Assembly (NCBI GenBank): GCA_963281155.1
Contig: CAUJLY010000006.1
Location: forward strand, 434,001-498,000
DNA from: Rhabditophanes sp. KR3021
Lineage: Eukaryota; Nematoda; Chromadorea; Rhabditida; Alloionematidae
Reading direction: 5' to 3'
Length of the DNA: 64,000 nucleotides
Under the pieces are notes generated by a model that saw only the letters and a program-made list of their open reading frames with translations, was not told where the DNA came from and did no database searches. How positions within the stretch are numbered: the stretch's first letter is position 1; each line of letters opens with the position of its first letter. Below, in pieces: positions 45,499 through 57,603 of the stretch. The position numbers and the translations under genes are program-made.

Positions 45499-47027
45499 AT
45501 GTTAACTATATTCATAACTATACTTGCAATATATGCAGTAATTTATGTAATAAAATTTTACAAAAATGCCTCTCGCTACCCACCTGGACCATTCCCACTG
45601 CCTTTACTCGGAAATATACACCAAATGGAACCTGTATATATAGCTGATTATTTTCAAACAATTTCCAAAACACATGGATCAATATTTACTATTTATTTAC
45701 CTGATCCAGTAATTGTAATTACTTCATATGAATTAATTAAAGAAGCCCTTGTAACAAAAGGAGACGATTTTATTGGTAGATCAAATGGCTATCCAGACTG
45801 CTTCTTTCAGCTCGAACCCCATAAAGGCATTTCATTTAACGATTCTGAAAATTGGCGCGTCCAAAGATCTGTTTCAATGCAAATTTTGAAGGATTTCGGA
45901 ATGGCAAAATCTATCATGGAAGATAGAGTCAATGATTGCATCGATGACATGTTCAACCATATTAACCCTACAATAGCTAATAATGAATTAGTAGATTTTA
46001 GAGCTCCTGTTCAACTTTGTATTTCAAATATAACTGGTTCTATTGTGTTTGGATCCAAAGGAACGTGTGAAGAAGATCTCAGTAGAATAAATAATTATGT
46101 CAAAACTTTGGACGAAGTATCTGTTGCATTGAGTGATTTATTTGTAGGGACTTTGTATAGGGTTTTTGGTTCTAACCCGTGGATCATTTCTTTTTTTAAT
46201 TTGTTTAAAACTAAGGGCGTAGTGTTGATGCAGCAATTCGGAAGAAATGTCAAAGAGGATGTGGCAAAGCTTAAAAAGACTTTTGTTAAGGGAGAAGAAC
46301 CTACTAATTTTATTCATGCCTATATGGAAAAGATGGAAACAGTTGGTGGGTATATCAATGAAGATCAGTTAGATGCAGTTATTGTAGACTTGTGGTTTGC
46401 AGGTCTAGACACAACTAGAGCCACAATGTTGCATTTCTTCAATTTAATGGCTTTATATCCCGAAAAACAACAAAAGGCTAGAGAAGAAATTTTGAAAGTG
46501 GTTGGGCCTGACCAATTAATTACCATGGCTGACAAAGTTCGTTTGCCTTATTGCACTGCACTGGTTTTTGAGTTACAAAGAATTGCCAACATTCTTTCCT
46601 TCATCATTTCACATCGCTGTGTTAGAGATACTGAGGTTGGTGGACACAAAATTTTGAAAGACACCATTATCTTTCCACAAATTTTTAATGTCATGAAGTA
46701 TGATGAAGTCTTTGACGATACAAATTCCTTTAAACCTGAACGATTTTTAAATGAAGACGAGTCAGCAATAGTTAAAGGAAGTACAGAACGTGTAATTCCA
46801 TTTTCACTAGGCAAAAGACAATGCATGGGGATGAGTAAGTTTTTAATTCTTAAAATTAAATAATTTTTTAAGGTCTTGTAAATGTCGAACTATTTTTAAT
46901 ATCAATCAGATTTTTGCAAAAATACAAAATCAGCGTTCCTGCCGGCCAAACACCACCCAAGCAACAAGCACCATGGGGAATAATTACAAAACCTGAACCT
47001 TACCCCTTCAAAGTAGAAGCACTTTAA
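45499..47027 (+). CDS. Cytochrome P450 (nematode CYP2-clan, CYP33/34-like)
   Basis: Two exons (45499-46834, 46873-47027) with a 38-bp intron give 496 aa. An N-terminal membrane anchor is followed by PPGPFPLPLLGN. The I-helix oxygen-binding motif is AGLDTT, the K-helix ExxR is ELQR, then FKPERFL and the heme loop FSLGKRQCMG with the Cys ligand. The intron lies 2 residues after the heme loop. An ER-bound mono-oxygenase for xenobiotics or lipids by family. The start is the ATG right after TTTTAG; an upstream in-frame TTG is not credible. Intact. Confidence 0.92.
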
Positions 47028-47238
47028 CCATGAATGAATCAAATAAATATTTTTATTAGAAAAAGAGTGTCAACTTTAAAGATTAATTTACTCTAACTAA
47101 AATTACACTTTAAATGATTTCTTTTTAACCAACTTATTAAAATGATAGTTATTGGCTATGCCGCACACAGCTAGTGTTATAATTTTACTCATTTAACGTT
47201 TTGTCTAAAAGTTTAAAGGTCCAATAAATTTATTTAAT
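47028..47238. other. Intergenic, duplicated downstream
   Basis: This spacer resembles 48918-49200 (shared AATTTACTCTAACTAAAA-like and AGCTAGTGTTA blocks), showing that the promoter region was included in the tandem duplication of the channel gene. Confidence 0.5.
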
Positions 47239-48918
47239 ATGAAAAAATATCTATTTATTTTTATTATTTGTGTATTTATATTAATTGATAAAGGTTTGTT
47301 TATAATTAGGTAATTAAATTTAAACTATTTTAAGTAAATACGTCTGATGCTGAAACGGCATTACTTTCCGACATATTTAAGGGGTATAATCCATTGATTA
47401 GGCCAGTAAAAAATATCTCTACTCCTGTTCAAATTAGAATGGCTATTCAACTTATTCTGTTGATTAATGTTCAAGAAAAAGAACAGATTATGCAGACTAA
47501 TATTTGGATTACTTTGAGGTTAGGGGATATTAGTATAACATTAATAAATTATTTTTAAGGTGGAATGACCGAAACTTAGTGTGGAATCCCACCGATTATT
47601 CAGATATCAAGGAAGTACGAGTAGCACCAGGTAGGAATAAAATTTAGCAATATTAATTATATTTTTTAGATCGAATGTGGACTCCTGAGATAGTTCTTTT
47701 CAATAATGCTGATGGAAATTTTGAAGTTTCGTTTATGTGCAATTGTATTATATCAAATAATGGAGACGTTCTGTGGGTACCACCTGCTATTTATAAGAGT
47801 TTCCTGCATTATAGATGTAAGTAAATTGTTAAAACACATCTACTAATGATTTTTAGGTTGAGTTCTTTCCATTCGACAGCCAAATTTGCATTTTAATCTT
47901 TGGCTCATGGACATATAATAGTGATGAAGTCAAATTAGATTTTTTGGGAGCACATTACATAGATTTGTCATCCTACTCTCCATCGTCTATATGGGATCTA
48001 ACAGACGCTCCAGCAACTTTAGTCAAACAACGCACAAGAATAGAATTTCAAGTAAGAATGAGAAGAAAGCCCTTATTTTTTACAATCGTTCTATTAATTC
48101 CTGTTGTCATTATGGCATTTCTCTCTGTCTCGGTATATTTTTTACCTACCGAATCAACTGAAAAAATAACACTAACACTATCACTTTTACTTTCTATCGT
48201 TTTGTTTTTATTGGTAGTGTCAAAGATTCTGCCGCCAACTTCTTCAACTATTCCATTACTAGCCAAATATTTATTATTAACATTTGTGCTAAATGTGATT
48301 ACTATTCTAGCTACAGTGGTGATTGTAAACGTATATTTCAGGTCTCCAACAACTCATCGAATGCCATCTTGGGTTAGATTTGTATTTTTGGATACTCTGT
48401 CCTTATTCCTCTGTATGAAAAGACCCAAAGTAATATCTGCTATTAAACCATCCAAAAATAAAGTAGTGACAAATAAAATTTCAACTAAATTGCCGGGAAT
48501 AGGTGAATTTAATGCTGTCAACAAAGTTCATCACCCAATGTGTTCAGAGATTGGAGATGACGATACTTGGAGATTGCCGGCTATTCATGTGTATGAAGAC
48601 AATCCAATAACTACAGGAAAAGACGAACAAACCTCTGAATTTTATCCATTAACTAAAAATATCTCAGATGCTATTTCATCAATTGAGTACATTACCAACC
48701 ATATTAAGGAAAATGAAGAGTATAAAATGTATAGAGATGATTGGAAATATGTGGGAATGATTTTGGATCGTCTGATGTTATACATTTTCTTTGGTATTAC
48801 ATTAGGAGGGACTATAGGCATCTTATTTAGTTCACCAACAGTTTTTGAAAATGGTAATCAAAAAGATGAACTACAAAAGTTGATTGCTTTGTATATTGAG
48901 GCGTCTGAAGATAGTTAA
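47239..48918 (+). pseudogene. Nicotinic receptor-like ligand-gated channel subunit, one frameshift
   Basis: Five exons (47239-47293, 47335-47518, 47560-47630, 47670-47816, 47857-48918). A signal peptide precedes the extracellular domain (RWNDRNLVWNP, RMWTPEIVLFNN). A Cys-loop of 13 spacing residues ends VEFFPFDSQIC. M1 starts PLFFTIVLLIPVVIM, M2 has EKITLTLSLLLSIVLFLLVV, M3 follows, and M4 ends IFFGITLGGTIGILF. There is no YxCC in loop C, so a non-alpha subunit. Exon 4 carries one extra C in TTCC at 47801-47804: removing it restores the first Cys of the Cys-loop and the splice phase. As written the frame is broken, so this is a pseudogene or a base error. ~515 codons otherwise intact. Confidence 0.78.
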
Positions 48919-49204
48919 ATAAATAAATATTTCATCAAAACACAATGTAAACTTTTTAAAATTAATTTACTACAACTAAAACAACCTGTCAATTGATTTC
49001 TATTCAACTAAATAACACATTAACATTTAACGGCCATTTATTAAACTAAAGTGGTTTAATATTTAATAGGCTCAAAAGTACTCATTAGATTCAGTTGGGG
49101 AGTAATAAAAAAATAGAAGGCATCTTTAATGTCGCTGTACCGACTAGCTAGTGTTAAAGATAATTTTGTTTATTTGACTTTGTTCAAAGGATTTAAGATT
49201 AAAT
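48919..49204. other. Intergenic, duplicate of 47028-47238
   Basis: Carries the same motifs in the same order as the spacer upstream of the channel gene. Confidence 0.5.
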
Positions 49205-49564
49205 ATGAAAAAATATACCGTTGTTTTTAATATTCTCGCTATTTATATATTCTTTTTAATTGATAAAGATTGGTCCATATTAAATTAAGGATGAATTTAA
49301 ATTATTTGAGTACGCACATCTGATGCCGAATCAGCGTTATTATCTGATATATGTAATGAATATAATCCATTGATTAGACCAGTGAAGAATATATCTAATG
49401 CTGTTCAGAGCAGGATGGCCATTCAGTTGGTTTTGCTGATTAATGCTCAGGAAAAAGAACAGATTATGCAAACTAATATTTGGATTGCTTTGAGGTTAGT
49501 ACTGATTTGTTTCTATTACCTCAACGTCTTCAAATTTATCTTAATATTATGGTGTTTAATTTGA
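49205..49564 (+). pseudogene. Truncated tandem copy of the channel gene 5' end
   Basis: Repeats exons 1 and 2 of the channel at 47239: ATG AAA AAA TAT start and signal peptide, then SDAESALLSDICNEYNPLIR and INAQEKEQIMQTNIWIALR. The exon 1 donor GT (AAAGGTTTG) is now AT (AAAGATTGG), and similarity stops soon after the exon 2 donor at ~49500. No exons 3-5. The 3' end abuts the choline-transporter-like gene. Confidence 0.78.
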
Positions 49565-49602
49565 ATGATTTTAATAAATATTATAAATACAAGTATTATG
49601 GT

Positions 49603-51184
49603 TTAAACAAGTGGTTCTTTTGAATCATTATCTAATTTTATATCTCTACCAAAGATAGAGGCTAATTTTTCATCCATGAAAAACGGTTTTTCTGGAGAAC
49701 CATCGTTTAGTTGGCAATCTTCTAAGTAACAAAGGTAAACTGTTCGAGCACCAAACTCAAATACGTCTATGAATAAGGCAGCTATGTAGTATGCTCCAAT
49801 ACTTACAGCGAAGCAAGGTAAAAGTACGTCGGGAGAATTTCCTTCTGCATCAACAACAGCAGTTTTGAATTGTACTGTTGTAAAAACAAAAGTACATACT
49901 CCACATACTCCGGCAATTCCAACTCTTGCGCAAAATAATGATGTCTCCATTATTTCTTTAAATGGAAAGTACTGAGACTTATTGGAGGAAATTAAACTGT
50001 TTGATTTATTTGCTGAAGTCCAAAAGTCTGTTCCGTGAATTGCAGTCTGAAAAATAATTAATAATTATTTTATTATATTAAGACTTACTATCACAAAAGC
50101 ATTTTTCTCCATGTAAACCAAGAAGTTGTCCAGTATATAAAAACAACATTCAAAAAATGAATAAGCAGGCATTTTTAAATATTTTTCAATCAACTTAATT
50201 ATGCATTGAGTAACTAGCAAGAACGTTCTAATATATTTGAATGTTGCAATAGATAAAGACCCGCAACAGACAGTTCCCATATGAAACTTAATAGACCTCC
50301 AAAAGCTCAATCTAATAATTTTTTCAGGAGCTTTACTTTTATTGAAATAGAGAGTCGCAAATGATCCAGCAATAACAAGGTCATATAAAGATTCAATGAT
50401 ACAGGTAATCCAAAAGCAGACAAATGTATTGAATGATTGTAAAATAAAAGTAAGTACTGCGTTATCAAAAGCTATTCTTGTCATCGCAGCTACATTTAGC
50501 CAAATAATTGAAATAGCGATATAAGCAAAAGAAGGCACAATTGGAAATATCATTATCTTCAACATTTGGTCACTAAAAAGCCCTACATGGCCTATCAATT
50601 CTACCGCCATCTTAATGACACTCTGGGACTTCAAATAAACTCCAATAATAATTAAAATAACCACAGACAAAACGGTTGCAATGATCATTGCAACTCTTTG
50701 ATCATCATCATCCTCAATAATTAATGAGAAATAAAAAATCAACCCAAAACCATAAATACATCCAAGCATAATAAGATTAATAGTTGTATGAATTATGACA
50801 GTTCCAAAATATCTCAAAGCACAAATATAGACAAATGAAATCCAAACCGCGACGTATAGAAACCATGCTACAGTGAAATATATGAATATAGGATCTGTTT
50901 TTAGTTGTCCATCATAAATTGTTGCCACAAACTTTATATTGTTCGTCCTTATTGCTGTATTGCAAATTACTAAAAATTAATTAAAATTAATAAAGAATTT
51001 ACTAAACTTACAAAAAAAGATAATAAATAATCCAAACCCAAAAACAAGCCACAAAAATTTTAGTTCCTTTTTCATCAGTTTTCACTCTCTCAACATTTAA
51101 AATAATATTGTTACTATCCATCAGAACCTCACTTTTCTCTTTAAAAAGATCGTCATCATTCTTGTTCTTGTTTGAATCAACCAT
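49603..51184 (-). CDS. Choline transporter-like (CTL/SLC44) protein
   Basis: Main exons 50969-50089 and 50046-49603 are joined by a 42-bp intron. The CTL signature is clear: FHMGTVCCGSLSIATFKYIR, then FLVYMEKNAFVI|TAIHGTDFW, then FFMDEKL near the C-terminus after YLCYLEDCQLNDGSPEKP. About ten TM segments. A likely first exon 51184-51012 (MVDSNKNKNDDDLFKEKSE…) ends in a run of seven T before GTAAGT and is off by one base from exon 2; six T would keep the frame. The long first extracellular loop of typical CTLs is absent. Moves choline or a related organic cation by family. Confidence 0.8.
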
Positions 51185-52703
51185 TGAAAAAATAAATAGT
51201 TAATGAAGTCAGGTTAAAAATTGATGCACTTAGCAAACACCGAAAAGTCGTATTATAAATGTATGTGTATATAGAGAGGTGAAAGATAATAAAATAGTTA
51301 AAACCGATGTTAGTTTTAATTTTATATGAATCTAGTATAGTTAAAGATGCCTTATTGATAAGTACAAGTTCCCTAAAAAATCGTCTTTGGACACCTTCTT
51401 TTTAATAAACACATATAGAGAGAGTCTGGGGGTGGTTATTATGTTTAAGCCTTGTTCTGTGACACCTTAATAAAATAGGTGATTTTGATAAGAAGCCATT
51501 TAAAGTAATGAATAATAATGACTTTGGGGTATTAATGATGAGAATTAAAATTAGTAATGAAAAGAAATTATCCTTTTCTCATGACTGATTTTAATCATAT
51601 TTTATTTAAAAAGGGTTATTTGATAAGCTTTTGATAGAATAATCATTGTTGGGTGATTGTGAAAGAGGTTGAATGAGAGGGTAAAACAAGTAATAAATGA
51701 AGATTTGTTTAAAGTTTTTATTAATTTGAAGGGACTATTTAAAGTAATAATAAAACATTGCGGATTAATGGTATTTTGAGAAGAATGCGTTTAGAATTGT
51801 AGTTAATGTGGATAAAATCAAATCATAATGACTTCATGCAATATAGTTTGTTTAGCTTTGTTTCCTTTATTTAATCACTGAGTGCACTTGAATTAAAAAA
51901 TTTATGTAAATATATTCCATGGCAAAAATTGCGGATAGTTTGTACATTTGTTTAATGCATTATTGGTAATAAAAACAATTCTATCATCAAAACTTTATTC
52001 ATAGTTTCTTGAAATACTTGAAGATGCACAAATTAAAAGGTGATTGTCCAAACGTTCCAATTTCAAAAATAAATTAATATAAAGTAGATAATTTATTGGT
52101 GATTTGAGGATCATAAGACATAAATGCAGAAGATATTAGTAATAGTGCCAAAATATTTATGATGTTACAAATTAGGATATTAAACAGAACAATATAAATG
52201 CAGCTGAAGAATTAAATAAAGGCATCTTCTTATATAAACTTTATAAATGATTTGAAATATGTAGCACAGAAAATATTTGTATGAAAACACATATATCTCG
52301 GGGCAAATAGTTCATCTGAAATAGTATAAGCATGAGTTCTATAATTTCATCTTAAAAATTATAATTGATGTTCTCTTTTGGTGGTAATAGATCTACTCTA
52401 GAAAAAAATTTAAATATGTCGATAGAAGCAGATTTGTAGTTGTTTGGATACTAAATAGTGTGAACCTTAATTATTGATGAACAGGATAAAAAATATAAAC
52501 AATTTTGTTTTTAGATCAATGAATTTATGTTTTAAGCTAAATAAGTACTCTTGTAATAAAATTTGTGTAATTTAAAATAAAGTTAAATAATTTTTATTAA
52601 TCTTAAGACATATATACAATCAAATTTGTTAATTGGCCATTTTCGATTTAGTATGACATAAACTTGCTTTCAGACATTAAACAGCATTTTCTTAATTTCT
52701 GGT
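51185..52703. other. 1.5-kb intergenic region, nothing recognised
   Basis: AT-rich, no frame over 60 codons and no repeat structure noticed. Confidence 0.5.
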
Positions 52704-52886
52704 ATGATTTCATGTCACGAAAGAGATGTAGCCTTAAATGCAAATAACGAACGAGTGGCCATGGAATTTATGAGAGACTTAAATGACAGTGGCTACATGG
52801 CCCTTTATCCAGTCAAAAAACATAACTTATTTATTATTTTACCTTTTACTTTTCCTTTCACTCTCATTCAATACGGTTTTATTTAA
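52704..52886 (+). pseudogene. Short coding-like fragment
   Basis: A 60-codon ATG frame. The first half (HERDVALNANNERVAMEFMRD…SGYMALYP) has protein-like codon use; the second half is hydrophobic filler after a probable lost splice site. No family recognised; probably gene debris. Confidence 0.28.
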
Positions 52887-53290
52887 CATTTTAATAACAT
52901 AACTTTAACAACAATAATTAATGCACATACCTAACAATTGTGCAAACTTATGAAAAAAGACGAATTTAAAGGTAGAAAGGTAAGTTTTTATTTTGTAGTT
53001 AAAAAGTATTGTTGGTGTATAATCATAAATTGAGTAGTTAGATGACAAGTTGGTGATAAGATTTCAAATTGGGTGTATCAAATTGTCATACATTAGACCT
53101 ACTTTAATAAGGTGAGAGGTAAGGAGATGTGATATTTAAATTTGATGAAAGGAACCTTTTAATATTTAAGGGTATTTTTGATCCTTTGAACTGTAGTTAC
53201 ACGTGGAGAAAATGTATTTAAATTGAGCTAAAGGTGTTGTATTTTGTTTGATGAATGGTATCATTTACATGTATTTGATATTCATCTAAG
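52887..53290. other. Intergenic, nothing recognised
   Basis: Spacer 3' of the minus-strand receptor. Confidence 0.4.
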
Positions 53291-54305
53291 TTAAGGGTCT
53301 GTTTTGGTGAGGCGGACTTTTCTGCTTGAAACATTTGTATTGTTTGAGGGCGTCTTGGTCATCAAATGTAAATCACACAAAATCATGTAACGAATTTCCT
53401 TGATGAATATTACTGATAAAGGAACTGTTGTTCCGAATGTTGAATATTGAATTAAATCTAAGAATCGCCAATAGATGAATAGGTTTTGGTGAGCTAAAAT
53501 TAATAATTTTAATATTTTCGAAATAATTCAATAACTTACTAGCTGCAACATAAGTCCCAACAACTACAGTTGGCAAAAAACATAAACAAGGATAAATTGC
53601 TTGAACTGTCAAAGTAACAAGCAACTTCTTTTCCTCTTTATCTCTTTTAATATTAACATTCTTTTTGTTAATATGTTTCAATTGAAAGAAAGTACCAAAA
53701 TTAACTGCTAAAGCCAATAAAGGTGAAATAAACATTAAAGCAATATAAGGCTTATAAAAAGCTTGAAATAAAGGACTGGTCGAGTATGAATTGTAGGTAC
53801 AAATGTCATCAGTCACATAAGCCAAAGTAGAACCAACATGATGCCCCACCAAATTTATTATTCCAGGAACATTGATTATCAAAATGACTCCAAAAGCAAC
53901 CTTATTACTAAATTGTACATTTTGAAGTATTGAAAAGTATCTTTGTAAATACAAAACAAGGGGAGTAGTTAAAACAAGCGATAAAGCTACAAAGGAAGCA
54001 TTCCGTACAATTGTGCAAAATAAAATAGGTATTTCGGCTCCGGACCAATAAGGTACCAAAAAAATTAAAACTAACAAACAGGCATGTAGGCAACAATATA
54101 AATTTAGGTAAGATAAGATGATGACGACATCTTTAAGCATTTTTCTTGATTTGAATAAGTCATTTGAGTAAGCTTTGACCAAAAAATAAACATTTGGAAT
54201 AATTGATAGTCCCGAAATAACAAGTATTTCTAAAGCTCCATAAAAATAGAATGCATTTGGAGTAGCCCAGGTAAATGGTTGTGAGGGTGAAGCAAAAGAA
54301 ACCAT
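53291..54305 (-). CDS. 7TM chemoreceptor (srd/str-like)
   Basis: Two exons (54305-53540, 53493-53291) with a 46-bp intron join to 322 aa. Seven hydrophobic segments. An N-terminal stretch starts MVSFASPSQPFTW. TM3 ends LYLQRYFSIL, a KHINKKNVNIKRDKEEKK loop precedes TM6 LLVTLTVQAIYPCLCFLPTVVV (the Str/Srd LTVQA…P motif), and the tail is basic (KVRLTKTDP). Using the intron replaces an unrelated C-terminal read-through and gives a proper TM7. The start was taken at the ATG in GVMVSF; an upstream GTG frame exists but is not needed. Confidence 0.74.
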
Positions 54306-54972
54306 CACACAAATCTTAACTAATCTTAAGAATATTTCACTCCTGCATTGCACGACAAACTTACAATTTAATTTTCACACCAAATTAATTAACAAAAGCA
54401 CTCTTGGACTTAATAGTTCAATAATCACAAATATATTTACTTAAACTTTTCACATCACTTGATTAATTTTGTGGTAACTTGGTCAAACATTATGTCATCT
54501 GTTTCTTGGAAATTGTTAGTGAATTCTTTTGTTGTTTTTTATGGTAATTTTGATATTTTTAGTTTCAGCAGCTGACGGCATTGTATTAAGATGATAATAA
54601 TTATTGTGCACTTTTATTTAAATTTAATAATATATTTGAAAAAGAAAATATTTTGCAACCTTTACTTTAATTTTGATATATACTCAATTGTTACTTAATA
54701 CCATTTTGGATATTTAAAGTAATTTGACATTTAGAATATACAAAGTTCAATTGTCTATTCATAAATATTAATTGCAAACACTTTAACACTAAAATGAATA
54801 CTTAGCAAAGAAGCCCTACCGATGCTTTATTAAACGGACATATTATTTTATGTCAAAGATGTTACTTTAAAAAGCATACAAAAGAAACATTACGTTGAAT
54901 TCAATTGAAATAAATGTGAACTTTAGTTTTGAATTGCAAAAGTAAAAGCAAAGGTGAACAGTTCAATTTGCT
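54306..54972. other. Intergenic between divergent genes
   Basis: Promoter region for the receptor on one side and the cysteine-rich protein on the other. No specific motif identified. Confidence 0.4.
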
Positions 54973-57526
54973 ATGAAATTCATATATCTATTTTTTTATC
55001 TTTTTAATTTACTGATATTCGCTCATGGTCTTGCTCAAGGTGACCATTGTAAAGCGGGAGGTGCCGCATGCGATTCTGGATTGATTTGTAATCCAAATGC
55101 TCCTTCTACTAATCCTGGACATTTTAAGTGTACATTAGAATGCACTCAAGGTTAGAATTAAATTGTTTTATGCATATTAATTTTAAGATTTTCAATGTCT
55201 AAACAATGGTGTAGCTAAGGAGTGCAAGAGTGGATTAGACATTGTTACAGGGGCAAACATTAAAGGTTGTGTATCACCAATTTCAGAAAGATGTCTTGTA
55301 ACTGATATTTGTGGTCAACCTGATCGTAAATGTGGTTTATTCAGCGCAAGATGTGATTTCCATATTTTTAATCGTGCCTCATGCAGTACAACTTCAGAAT
55401 TCTGTTTACCACCAGCAGGATGTAATCCAACTCCAGCAAAAGCTGACGGAACCTTTATATGTACTGTTCAATGCACGAAAGATGATGATTGTAGATTACG
55501 AACACCCGGTGCTTGCAAGTTATTACCGGATGTCAAATCTTTGATACCTGTTAAATTCTGCACAACCATAGATCCAACTAGAGTAGTTAATTGTGGTTCA
55601 GATTGTCCTGCTCCTAATTTAGGTACAAATGTATATACAGGTGAATGTATCAGGTCAGCGCCAGACATCAAACAATCTTGTTCGAAATCAACTGATCAAT
55701 GCAAACCAACTCTTGGTTGTAATCCATATATACAAAACGTTTGTGCCAGAATTTGTACGACTGATGCTGATTGTTTTGATTCAACTAGCTCGTTCAAATG
55801 TGTTACTGGCATCGATGCGGTAGATAATTTGGGTTTAATGTTTTGTAAAGTTGGAAAATCAGCTGAATGTAGTCTTGATTCAGAATGCACATCAAAAGGA
55901 CCCTTATTTGTATGCAATTTATTTTCTTTACAATGTTCAATGCCTATAGGACCATTCATAGGGAAAGGTTGTGGTGCAGGAGGTCTTCCATGTTATGAAT
56001 CAGTCTGCAATTCTAATGTAAATAACATATGTACATTACCTTGTACTGTTGACGCTAATTGTGGGTCAGCAATTAATCCAGGAACTTGTGAAACAAGTAC
56101 TGATAATACAATAAACGGTGGAAAAATTAAAATATGTAAACTAAGTAAAAATTCACCAAGTTGCGATACTTCAGGCTCATGTACAGAACCATTAGTGTGT
56201 TCTCAATATACTTATACATGTGAACAGCCGCCACTTTTAGGAGAACCATGTATAAAAGATGGAATAAGTTGCCAAGATCCGTTTGTTTGTAATTCATTAA
56301 CTGTCTCTGGAACAGATTCATATTGTACATTACCTTGTATCGTTGACGGCAATTGTGTAAAAGACAATGTTGTTGGCAAATGCACAGAAATAACAGATGT
56401 AACAGCAAACGGAGGAACAGTCAATGTATGTATTTATGATGACACAACACCGAGTTGTACAGATGAAAGTGATTGCACTGGTTCAGATGTTTGTAATTTA
56501 TTTACTTTGAAATGCGAAATCAGTCCTAATATAGGGGAAGTATGTATTATAGGAGGAATTCCATGTTTGGCTCCATCCGTGTGTAATCCATTTGGTGAAG
56601 ACGGCTTGATATGTACTGAAACATGTAATAATAACTGTCCAGAAGGATATAGTTGCATAGCAACAATTGATCCTACATCAAGTGGTTCTGAAATTAGAGT
56701 GTGTTCGAATGGTGATGAATGTAATCAATCTAATTTATGTGGGACATCAGGTGTTTGTTATGTAACTACTTCTGGAAATCGTTGTGCGGAAAGTTGTTTA
56801 TTTACAAGTGATTGTGAAAGTGGAGAAAGTTGTAAAAGAGTTACAGATCCAATTAATATCGGAAATGTTTTATTTGTCTGTACTCCATTAGGGTATCCGC
56901 AATGTGATGCGCTGAACTTATGCACATATCCACAAGGATGCAATACTAATACCTTTACATGTGAACGACAATCAGGATTTGGTGAAGTGTGTTACAATAA
57001 AGGAGTAGCTTGCAAAGACGGTTATGTTTGTAACCCATTTACTAAAATTAACTCAATGTACACTTGTACTAGGCCGTGTTCATCACATTCAGATTGCGGG
57101 TATGGTGGCAGATGTATTCTACTTCCAGATCCAACGACTGGAATAAATATTGAAGTTTGCTTTGCTACTGGCAACACCTGTATATTGGGAATTTGCCCAC
57201 AGTACCAATTATGTAACACGTTTACATACAAATGTTATGAAGATCCAAAATTTATTTGTCAAGACAAAATAACTAACGGCAGAAATGGATGTAGTTCACT
57301 TATTAATCATTGTAATAGACCAGAATTTTGCCAATTTATGACTGAAAATTGTCCAAAAACATGTAATCGTTGTTATTCGAGTTACAGATGTCCTCTAAAT
57401 ATAATAAGAACTACAACTAATATTATTCCTTATCATCTTAATTTTCATGGAATAGGCTCATTTGCAGCTATTCGTAGATTTATTTCAAGAACGAGAAATT
57501 TCTTTATTAATAGTCGAATTAATTAA
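54973..57526 (+). CDS. Large secreted cysteine-rich protein with C-terminal ShKT domain
   Basis: Two exons (54973-55150, 55215-57526) with a 64-bp intron give 829 aa. Signal peptide starts MKFIYLFFYLFNLLIFAHG. The bulk is six to seven imperfect ~110-residue repeats with a common cysteine pattern: GE-x-C…GG/GV-x-C…VCN, CTLPC…D-x-NC, G-x-C…N-G…VC, C…L-C…C-N…TF-x-CE. Near the end FICQDKITNGRNGCSS … NCPKTCNRC is a complete six-Cys ShKT domain. An R/I-rich tail without cysteines follows. Extracellular, perhaps cuticle, pharynx or gland; the repeat type is not one I can name. No lesion seen. Confidence 0.8.
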
Positions 57527-57603
57527 TAACTATCTTAAAAAGTACATATTAATAATTAATAAAGTAATTTTGTTCTAACTCTTTTAATTTTAATTAAAAA
57601 ACT

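Noticed and set aside
55696..57231. Several minus frames of 60-93 codons
   Set aside because: All antisense to the cysteine-rich repeat gene, where TGT/ACA-rich codons keep the opposite strand open.
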